A stretch of 64,000 bases of DNA from UPXZ01 sp049840795 (GTDB taxonomy: Bacteria; Bacteroidota; Bacteroidia; Bacteroidales; Paludibacteraceae), in contig JASGJK010000031.1 in the NCBI GenBank assembly GCA_049840795.1, positions 127,410 to 191,409 of the forward strand, given 5' to 3'. The notes beneath the pieces are model-generated. The model did not search any database, was not told the DNA's origin, and worked only from the letters and a program-made list of their open reading frames with translations. Each line of letters opens with the position of its first letter. Position 1 is the first letter of the stretch. Shown here one piece after another: positions 57,859 through 63,594 of this stretch. The position numbers and the translations under genes are program-made.

Positions 57859-58240
57859 GTTTTTTGATTACTTGTTTTACAAGTATTATCATTGGCAGGT
57901 GAGGGTTGGAAATAGCGACATTGCACCATTTATGACAACATTATTCATTACTTTTATCATAGGGATGTACTTCTTGATATTATTTATGGCGATAAAATTT
58001 TTTGTTGTTACAACTTTATTATCTTATATTTCACCCATTACAGGGTTGTTTCATTTTTTAATTGTTTTCTTTGTTTTTTATTTTATGTTTTTACATAAAA
58101 AAAAGTATAAAGAAATATTACAACAAAAAGATTTGAAACGAAAGAGTAATATGACTGCAATAATGTTTCCAATAATAATGTTTATTTGTTTTAATACTTG
58201 TTGGATAATAAAATTGCTACAAAATCAAGGTAAATTGTAA
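57848..58240 (+). CDS. Putative immunity membrane protein, family B, copy 2
   Basis: 130 residues, near-identical to 57251-57643. The start MFREFFDYLFYKYYHWQVRV equals that of the copies at 58445 and 63044, while the remaining 108 residues equal copy 1. Three hydrophobic segments and a basic KKKYKE loop are as in copy 1. It is the middle unit of the 597-bp tandem repeat. Confidence 0.6.
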   Translation: MFREFFDYLFYKYYHWQVRVGNSDIAPFMTTLFITFIIGMYFLILFMAIKFFVVTTLLSYISPITGLFHFLIVFFVFYFMFLHKKKYKEILQQKDLKRKSNMTAIMFPIIMFICFNTCWIIKLLQNQGKL

Positions 58241-58269
58241 CTCTGTTTGCCGTAGTGTGTATATAATGA

Positions 58270-58455
58270 AAAGTTCGGCATAGTGTCTGTCACTATGTCG
58301 GAGGTGAAAGAACAGGTTTAAATTTGGTAATGACTGGTGTGGGATCCTTAGGTCCAATCGGCTTTGGCATCAGTACCACTTATTTTATTCTTGATGTGGC
58401 AACAGGCGGTTTTGGAGTAGATGCTATAAGGAAAGGAGGTAATTATGTTCCGTGA
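58270..58455 (+). pseudogene. Orphan toxin tip, family 2, copy 3
   Basis: Same as the tip at 57673 shifted by exactly 597 bp, with one V to S change (GVGSLGPIGFG). Overlaps the next start by 11 bp. No start codon, so it is not expected to be made on its own. Confidence 0.45.
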
Positions 58456-58831
58456 GTTTTTTGATTACTTGTTTTACAAGTATTATCATTGGCAGGTGAG
58501 GGTTGGAAATGGAGATATAGCGCCATTTGGAGCTGTTGTGTTTATTACTTTTCTCACAATAATATTTATTGCTTCTATAATAGGAGTTTTTACGTTACAT
58601 ATAATGCCCAATACATTTCCTGCCTTTATGACGTCAAAAGTTTGGGCTATTATTTCAATGATATTGATATTCTCTTTTTATTTCTTTTTGTTTTTGTATA
58701 AAAAGAAATATAAGAAAATTCTGAAAAGGAAAGAATTAAAGGCGAGGAGTGGTTTGGTGGCGATAATACTTCCCATAGGAGTATTTCTACTATTCAATAT
58801 GGTCTGGATATTAGAAGTAATTTTTCACTGA
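58445..58831 (+). CDS. Putative immunity membrane protein, family B, copy 3 (variant)
   Basis: 128 residues. The first 22 residues equal the previous copy; then the sequence diverges (GDIAPFGAVVFITFLTIIF). The C-terminal 60 residues (FLFLYKKKYKKILKRKELKA, VAIILPIGVFLLFNMVWILE) match the copy at 63044. Three hydrophobic segments lie at about 28-50, 66-88 and 106-125. The same conserved 161-bp flank follows this gene and the one at 63044. Confidence 0.6.
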   Translation: MFREFFDYLFYKYYHWQVRVGNGDIAPFGAVVFITFLTIIFIASIIGVFTLHIMPNTFPAFMTSKVWAIISMILIFSFYFFLFLYKKKYKKILKRKELKARSGLVAIILPIGVFLLFNMVWILEVIFH

Positions 58832-58992
58832 TAGTTTTTGAAGTTCGTCTTAATGGATTCGGTATAATTTACTAAATTTGCCGGAGAAAGTACAATTTAT
58901 GAATAGTACCAAAAACGAGTATCTATATGACCTCCGTTGATGCTATATGGGGAGACCAAATTGAGGGTTGGATTCGAGAATAACGATTAATT
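58832..58992 (+). repeat. Conserved 161-bp flank after family B genes, copy 2
   Basis: Matches 63431-63591 almost base for base and, for its first 103 bp, 55575-55677. It holds TAAATTTG (a possible -7 box) and a start-like TTTATGAATAGTACC whose frame ends after 13 codons. It may be the promoter and first codons of a lost toxin gene, or the site where new tips join. Confidence 0.6.
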
Positions 58993-59001
58993 CATAAATA
59001 G

Positions 59002-59359
59002 ATGAAAGTTTATTATTATTTATATTTTAGATTGTACAAGTTTGCCAAGAAGGTTGGTACTGTTGATGCAACTTGGACAGCAATGTTGGTTCTATCTGCT
59101 TTAATATTCTTGAAATCTTGCATCATTTTTTTTGTTGATTTTTAAGCAAGATGTATTTTTTGTAGATCCAGGAATATTAGGTGGTTTGGTTATTTTTTTG
59201 GTTAGTCAAATAAATTATTTAATATTTATTAGGCATGATAATTGTTTAAGGATAATCCGGAGGTTCAAAGACGAGAATAAAAAACAAAAAAAAATAAGCA
59301 TTACTTTCACTTTGATTTATGTATTACTTACGCTTTTTTTATCTCATTTTTTGGTTTAA
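59002..59359 (+). pseudogene. Putative immunity membrane protein, family A relative (frameshifted near 59135)
   Basis: MKVYYYLYFRLYKFAKKVGT and DATWTAMLVLSALIFLKSC match the plan of family A (Y-Y-R-x-Y-K, KKV, T-x-D-x-x, hydrophobic helix). The frame stops in the T8 run at about 59130. The other frame continues with KQDVFFVDPGILGGLVIF and ENKKQKKISITFTLIYVLL to 59359. A T-run length change explains the break. Its last codons lie inside the end of the inverted-repeat element at 59353. Confidence 0.5.
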
Positions 59360-59626
59360 TCGTTAATCGTGTGAAAGTGAATAAAATTCATCTAAAACAA
59401 GTTTGTTTATTTTATAAAAATCAAGATATCAGGGCTATGCCCCTTTAATTTACATGAATTATATTCTATAAAGATGTCAGGGCTAAAGCCCCTGATTTGG
59501 AATCAATTAAGCAGCGTAGCTGTGATATCTTGGTAAAATGCGTATTAAGAATTAGTTTTTGAGGGGCGTAGCCCTGATATCTTTATAGAGATCAAATTTG
59601 TTTTTCACACGATTAACGACTAAACC
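59353..59626. mobile_element. 274-bp inverted-repeat element (MITE-like)
   Basis: Terminal inverted repeats of about 24 bp (GGTTTAATCGTTAATCG... at 59353-59376, matching complement at 59603-59626, with one or two mismatches). Inside are three copies of a CAGGGCT-A-GCCCCT motif in alternating orientation (for example GGGGCGTAGCCCTGATATC). No protein frame is present. The outer 12 bases also occur in the hairpin at 30963. Confidence 0.65.
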
Positions 59627-59897
59627 CATTTTTTTATCTCGTAGTCAAAGAGAAGGCAATTTATTTAAAACAGGTGTAAATGCTCAATCTTTGGCTTTTG
59701 GAAGATTAGAATTTACCTGTCGAAGTCATCTTGACTTTTTTTGAAAAACATAGAAAACATAGTTTTCATTATTATTTTCTCTTATTTTCGTGAACATAGA
59801 GAAAAATATCTTCGATATTTTTAGACTATGTGGTCGAAATGCGGTAAAAATGAAATTAAAATTGACTTAAAAAGACTATTGTTCACTATGTTTTTAA
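59627..59897 (+). other. Gene-free stretch with toxin-like scraps
   Basis: A short frame near 59640-59730 reads SQREGNLFKTGVNAQSLAFG, which could be a scrap of a toxin body. A hairpin (GAAAAATATC / GATATTTTTA) lies at about 59800-59822. Nothing else was recognised. Confidence 0.3.
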
Positions 59898-60119
59898 AAG
59901 TCGAGACGAGTTCATCAGGAAAATAATCAATTATCCATAAAAGACAATATGTTTGACTTTGATTATCAACCAAATGCTTCTTGGCAGAGAAATTTAGGAA
60001 CATTTTTAGGTTTGTTGATAAATGAAAATGCATTTTTGCCTTTTGGCCCATTAATTCCAGCACATTTTGGAGGACCATACAATGTTTTTTTTAATGGTAA
60101 CGTTACTATCCCACAGTAA
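59898..60119 (+). pseudogene. Orphan toxin tip, family 1, copy 2
   Basis: Open frame of 73 codons after a stop, with no convincing start (an ATG at 59949 lies inside). It reads VHQENNQLSIKDNMFDFDYQ and PNASWQRNLGTFLGLLINEN, and ends FGGPYNVFFNGNVTIPQ. It shares its plan with the tip ending at 55937 and is likewise followed by a lipoprotein gene (10 bp on). The function is unknown; a toxin C-terminus is inferred from context. Confidence 0.45.
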
Positions 60120-60129
60120 AATTTATAAT

Positions 60130-60590
60130 ATGAAAAAATATATATTTTATTTCACTATAATTGTATTATTTACAATAGGTTGCAAAAGGTTCCCGAATTT
60201 AGGAAACGGGTATCAATTAGATTATAATGGCATGAATGATATTTCGATTATCAAGTGTTTAAAAAACGGTGATGCACCAACTATTTTTATTTATGGGCAT
60301 ATTTTAGATTATGCGTTTGATTCGACTTTTATTATTGTGGCAGAACGCCCAAGAGATAGCGTTTCTGGAATAAAAACAATGAAATTTTATGAATATAATA
60401 AAAAGTTTAAACAAAGCACGTTTCGTCAATATTGGATTATTAATAAGAAAGAGAAAAGCGAGTACTCCTTGGATACATTAACAAATCTTGCTCGATACTC
60501 TAATGTTTATGGGCCATTTCAAAGCAAGAGTATTTGCAAAAGCGAGAGGAGCTAAAAATACCCCAAGAACTTGTGTTAAAAGAAGAATAA
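60130..60590 (+). pseudogene. Small lipoprotein, DUF3997-like, putative immunity protein, copy 2 (frameshifted near 60521)
   Basis: The start at 60130 gives a lipoprotein signal (FYFTIIVLFTIGC, Cys about 18). The body (FPNLGNGYQLDYNG, ILDYAFDSTFIIVAERPRD, STFRQYWIINKKEKSEYSLD) is intact where copy 1 is broken. Near the 3' end one base is missing relative to copy 1 (CCATTTCAAAGC versus CCATTTAAAAAGC). The frame therefore ends at 60555 instead of 60590 and the last dozen residues are changed. It may still be functional. From about 60415 onward the two copies are nearly identical at DNA level. Confidence 0.5.
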
Positions 60591-60603
60591 ACAATAAAGA
60601 GTA

Positions 60604-60813
60604 TTGGGGAGAATAAATTCTTTGGTTATATATTTTATAGGGCGTATAAGCAATATGAACGATAACGTGGTATTAAAAACAAAGGAAGGTTTATTAGAGC
60701 ATGTTACAAGTTCAGTTCTCGAAAAGCATCTTGAAACAGTTTATAACATTGAAGTAGAAGGGAATCATAATTATTTTGTTACCAGTAGCAACATATTGGT
60801 ACATAATAAATAA
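60604..60813 (+). pseudogene. Hint domain C-terminal stump, copy 2
   Basis: Nearly identical to 56430-56639 (VYNIEVEGNHNYFVTSSN, ILVHNK then stop). It again lacks the N-terminal Hint block and any tip after the HN cleavage site. It is part of the same duplicated segment (lipoprotein, Hint stump, family A gene). Confidence 0.65.
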
Positions 60814-60850
60814 TAATCTTTCAGATAAAAGAAATAAAACAATTTAGATT

Positions 60851-61221
60851 ATGCGATATATATATTATAGAAAATTTATCAGCAGCTAAAGAAAGTTAAA
60901 ACCAATGACACTCCTGCATTTAATGCATTGGGTATTTTTGGAATTTTGCAGATGTTGAATATCTCGTCAATATTTGGTATAGCAAACTACTTTTTAAAAA
61001 TTAGTTTACATAGGAATCAAGTAGTTGCTTGTGGTATAATATTCTTTGTAATATTGTTTGTTCCGAACTTTATGTATTTCTTTCGAAAAAAAGATGAAAT
61101 ATGTAAGCGGTATGAAAACGAGACGAAAGAGCAAAGGCGGCGAGGAACTGTTTATTTGCTTCTATATATAATACTCAGTATAGTTGTTTTTTTTGCAATA
61201 GGTGAAACTTTGGTTAGATAG
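60851..61221 (+). pseudogene. Putative immunity membrane protein, family A, copy 2 (frameshifted near 60875)
   Basis: Begins MRYIYYR and then shifts: two extra A bases (TATAGAAAATTTATC versus TATAGAATTTACC) break the frame after codon 7. The remaining frame reads KIYQQLKKVKTNDTPAFNAL, GIFGILQMLNISSIFGIANY and FRKKDEICKRYENETKEQRR to 61221. The C-terminal two thirds differ from copy 1, so this is a distinct variant and not a recent duplicate. Expression would need an internal start (TTG at 60928). Confidence 0.5.
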
Positions 61222-61243
61222 AGAAAGCCTATAAGTCGAGATA

Positions 61244-61636
61244 ATGAGAAACAGAAAGATTATTGAAGCATTTGAATATTTGTATTATAGAATATATAAG
61301 CAATTAAAAAAGGTAAAAACAAATGATACTCCTGCGTTTAATGCATTAATGTTTTTGGTAGTATTACAAGGATTGAATGCTTTGTCAGTAATAGGGCTTA
61401 TAGATCATTATATGAAGATATCTATGCGTAAAGAGATGGTGATTGTATTTGTTATAACACTTACTGTTTTATTGTTTATTCCTAATTTTATGTATTTCTT
61501 TCGTAGAAAAGAGCAAATCTATAAAAAATATGAAAATGAGACTGATAAAAACAGAAAAAAAAGGTCGGTATTTGTACTGTTGTATATTATCATCTCTTTA
61601 GCTTTTGTATTTATTATAGGGGAAACAATCAAATAA
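61244..61636 (+). CDS. Putative immunity membrane protein, family A, copy 3 (intact)
   Basis: 130 residues: MRNRKIIEAFEYLYYRIYKQ, then KKVKTNDTPAFNAL and hydrophobic segments at about 31-52, 61-82 and 105-125. A basic loop with FFRRKEQIYKKYENETDKN is typical of the family. It is the only family A member with a different, longer N-terminus and no frame break besides 62468. It begins 22 bp after copy 2. The function is inferred from context only. Confidence 0.6.
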   Translation: MRNRKIIEAFEYLYYRIYKQLKKVKTNDTPAFNALMFLVVLQGLNALSVIGLIDHYMKISMRKEMVIVFVITLTVLLFIPNFMYFFRRKEQIYKKYENETDKNRKKRSVFVLLYIIISLAFVFIIGETIK

Positions 61637-61728
61637 GCACATGTTGTGTGCAATTTTAGAAATTAACAAGTTGACTTTCAAAATAAAACAATTCTTAGAA
61701 TATAATTTCATTAAAAAACAAAAAAATA

Positions 61729-61759
61729 TTTGTCAATGTACCAAAAGTTGGTATATTTG
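61729..61759 (+). promoter_or_regulatory. parDE promoter with palindromic operator
   Basis: TTTG (61729-61732) and TATATTTG (61752-61759) are 19 bp apart, an exact Bacteroidetes -33/-7 pair. Between them TACCAA-AAG-TTGGTA (61739-61753) is a perfect inverted repeat that reaches into the -7 box. It is well placed for autorepression by the ribbon-helix-helix antitoxin encoded 24 bp downstream. Confidence 0.7.
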
Positions 61760-61782
61760 GGGAAAATATTAAAATTACAAAA

Positions 61783-62031
61783 ATGGGAAAAAACACTTCA
61801 ATTCTACTTGGCGATTATTTTGAAAATTACGTTAACGAAAAAGTCCGCACTGGAAAATACACTTCTGTAAGTGAAATAGTTAGAACAGCTTTACGTTTGT
61901 TGGAAACGGAAGAAAATAAATCTAAAATCTTAATCAACGAATTAAAGATTGGAGAAAAAAGCGGAATGATAAAAAATTTTGACAGAAACGAAAATTTGAA
62001 GAAACTTCACGCTCAACACTTAAATAAATGA
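61783..62031 (+). CDS. parD: ParD-type antitoxin (ribbon-helix-helix)
   Basis: 82 residues. The N-terminal RHH fold (KNTSILLGDYFENYVNEKVR, SVSEIVRTALRLLE) binds DNA as a dimer. The C-terminal helix (LKIGEKSGMIKNFDRN) is the toxin-neutralising part. It overlaps the toxin gene by 4 bp (ATGA), which couples their translation. The palindrome in its promoter is the likely operator. Confidence 0.88.
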   Translation: MGKNTSILLGDYFENYVNEKVRTGKYTSVSEIVRTALRLLETEENKSKILINELKIGEKSGMIKNFDRNENLKKLHAQHLNK

Positions 62032-62324
62032 AATACGAAATAAGTGAAAAAGCAGGCGAAGACATAGAAAATATATGGATGTTTACCTATGAAAATTGGT
62101 CGAAAGAACAAGCTGACAGATATTACAACTTGATAATGGATGAAATCGAGTTCATTTCTGAGAATTTTGAAAGTGGAATATCAAGAGATTATTTAAGAAA
62201 AGGATACCGTTCTACAAAAGTAAAATCACATATCATATTCTATAAAAAATCATCTAAAAATACTGTGGAAATCATCAGGGTCTTCCATCAAAAAATGGAT
62301 GTTGAAAGCAGATTGAACGACTAA
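62028..62324 (+). CDS. parE: ParE/RelE-superfamily toxin
   Basis: 98 residues: KYEISEKAGEDIENIWMFTY, ADRYYNLIMDEIEFISENFE, then the core strands YRSTKVKSHIIFYKKSSKN and VEIIRVFHQKMDVESRL. ParE toxins poison DNA gyrase; some relatives cleave mRNA, and the sequence alone does not settle the target. It forms an operon with parD. The pair appears to be a cassette inserted into the immunity-gene array. Confidence 0.88.
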   Translation: MKYEISEKAGEDIENIWMFTYENWSKEQADRYYNLIMDEIEFISENFESGISRDYLRKGYRSTKVKSHIIFYKKSSKNTVEIIRVFHQKMDVESRLND

Positions 62325-62325
62325 A

Positions 62326-62467
62326 CAAAAAAACTGCACACAACACAGGCTATCTGCATCGGCGGGGTCGAAAAGTATCCACATTGTCAGATTTACGCTC
62401 GCACATTTTCTGTCTTTCGACAGAAAAGCTCCCGCAAATCCGCCAATGGCAGTTAGCCCCCTCCGTT
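62326..62467 (+). repeat. attC-like structured sequence at the 3' end of the parDE cassette
   Basis: After parE, CTGCACACAACA is the complement of TGTTGTGTGC at 61642-61651. Within the following 130 bp the arms GGCTATCTGCATCGGCGG and CCGCCAATGGCAGTTAGCC pair with few mismatches. An inner hairpin (TTTTCTGTC / GACAGAAAA) is also present. The element ends CTCCGTTATGCG, where the family A homology starts. This multi-arm design is like an integron attC site; no integrase is in the window. Confidence 0.5.
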
Positions 62468-62833
62468 ATGCGATACATATATTATAGAATCTATCAGGAT
62501 TTTAAGAAAGTCAAAACTAATGACACGCCTGCATTTAACGCATTACTATTACTATGTGCTTTACAGGGACTTAATATTTTTACAGTTATCTCAGTAATTA
62601 GGTATTTTATGAATTTTGAAATCAACAAAAATATAGGTCTTATCGGCAGTTTAGTATTGTGTTTTACTTTGCTTTTAATAGGATTTAAAACTCTCTTTGA
62701 TAAGCAGGATGAAATATGTAAACGATATGAAAATGAGACAAAAAAACAAAGGCGTAAAGGGACAATTTATTTGCTCTCGTACATTATACTCAGCGTTGTA
62801 CTGTTTTTTATCTTAGGAAAACCGCTTAAGTAA
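62468..62833 (+). CDS. Putative immunity membrane protein, family A, copy 4 (intact)
   Basis: 121 residues from the ATG at 62468 (MRYIYYRIYQDFKKVKTND). Homology to the other family A genes begins at this codon, while the sequence upstream belongs to the cassette end. Hydrophobic segments lie at about 27-48, 58-77 and 100-118. It is the unbroken counterpart of 56677-57041 (RYFMNFEINKNIGLIGSL identical). It now depends on transcription from the cassette or from upstream. Confidence 0.6.
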   Translation: MRYIYYRIYQDFKKVKTNDTPAFNALLLLCALQGLNIFTVISVIRYFMNFEINKNIGLIGSLVLCFTLLLIGFKTLFDKQDEICKRYENETKKQRRKGTIYLLSYIILSVVLFFILGKPLK

Positions 62834-62880
62834 TATTTCAATAGATTGTCCTTAATAACTGAGAGATACGGGAGCAAGCA

Positions 62881-63054
62881 ATGTTTTTATTAAGGAAAAA
62901 GAGAAAAGTGAGACAAAGAAAGGAAAATGGTTTGCAATTTTATTTCTTAGGTCCAATCGGCTTTGGCATCAGTACCACTTATTTTATTCTTGATGTGGCA
63001 ACAGGCGGTTTTGGAGTAGATGCTATAAGGAAAGGAGGTAATTATGTTCCGTGA
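62881..63054 (+). pseudogene. Orphan toxin tip, family 2, copy 4
   Basis: A 57-codon frame nearly identical to 57088-57261 (basic MFLLRKKRKVRQRKENG start, GPIGFGISTTYFILDVATGG tail, NYVP end). It overlaps the next gene by 11 bp. It belongs to the second copy of the duplicated block. Confidence 0.45.
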
Positions 63055-63430
63055 GTTTTTTGATTACTTGTTTTACAAGTATTATCATTGGCAGGTGAGG
63101 GTTGGAAATGGAGATAGCGCGGAATGGGGTGCGCTATTGTTTCTTTGGTTCATTACCTCTATATTTATAATTTCTATAATTGGTGTTATTGCACTTCATA
63201 TTATGCCCGAATTATTTCCTAATTTCCTGCTATCCAAAGAAAGTGCAATAATAGCAATGATCATTATTTTTGTGTTTTATTTCTTTTTGTTTTTGTATAA
63301 AAAGAAATATAAGAAAATTCTGAAAAGGAAAGAATTAAAGGCGAGGAGTGGTTTGGTGGCGATAATACTTCCCATAGGAGTATTTCTACTATTCAATATG
63401 GTCTGGATATTAGAAGTAATTTTTCACTGA
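63044..63430 (+). CDS. Putative immunity membrane protein, family B, copy 4
   Basis: 128 residues. The first 22 residues are the shared MFREFFDYLFYKYYHWQVRV start. The middle (DSAEWGALLFLWFITSIFII, ALHIMPELFPNFLLSKESAI) differs from 58445, and the last 55 residues are the same as there. Three hydrophobic segments. A GGAGG ribosome site stands 6 bp before the ATG inside the tip frame. Confidence 0.6.
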   Translation: MFREFFDYLFYKYYHWQVRVGNGDSAEWGALLFLWFITSIFIISIIGVIALHIMPELFPNFLLSKESAIIAMIIIFVFYFFLFLYKKKYKKILKRKELKARSGLVAIILPIGVFLLFNMVWILEVIFH

Positions 63431-63591
63431 TAGTTTTTGGAGTTCGTCTTAATGGATTCGGTATAATTTACTAAATTAGCCGGAGAAAGTACAATTTATG
63501 AATAGTACCAAAAACGAGTATCTATATGACCTCCGTTGATGCTATATGGGGAGACCAAATTGAGGGTTGGATTCGAGAATAACGATTAATT
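63431..63591 (+). repeat. Conserved 161-bp flank after family B genes, copy 3
   Basis: Same sequence as 58832-58992 with few changes. One change turns TAAATTTG into TAAATTAG, which would weaken the possible -7 box. The repeat ends 4 bp before the IS end. Confidence 0.6.
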
Positions 63592-63594
63592 AAA

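Larger units (their letters stand above)
57251..58466 (+). repeat. 597-bp tandem repeat (two full units and start of a third)
   Basis: Start codons at 57251, 57848 and 58445 are exactly 597 bp apart. Each unit contains one family B gene, a 30-bp spacer and one family 2 tip. The first two units are nearly identical over their full length. The third keeps the first 22 codons and then changes to a different family B body. Confidence 0.85.
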
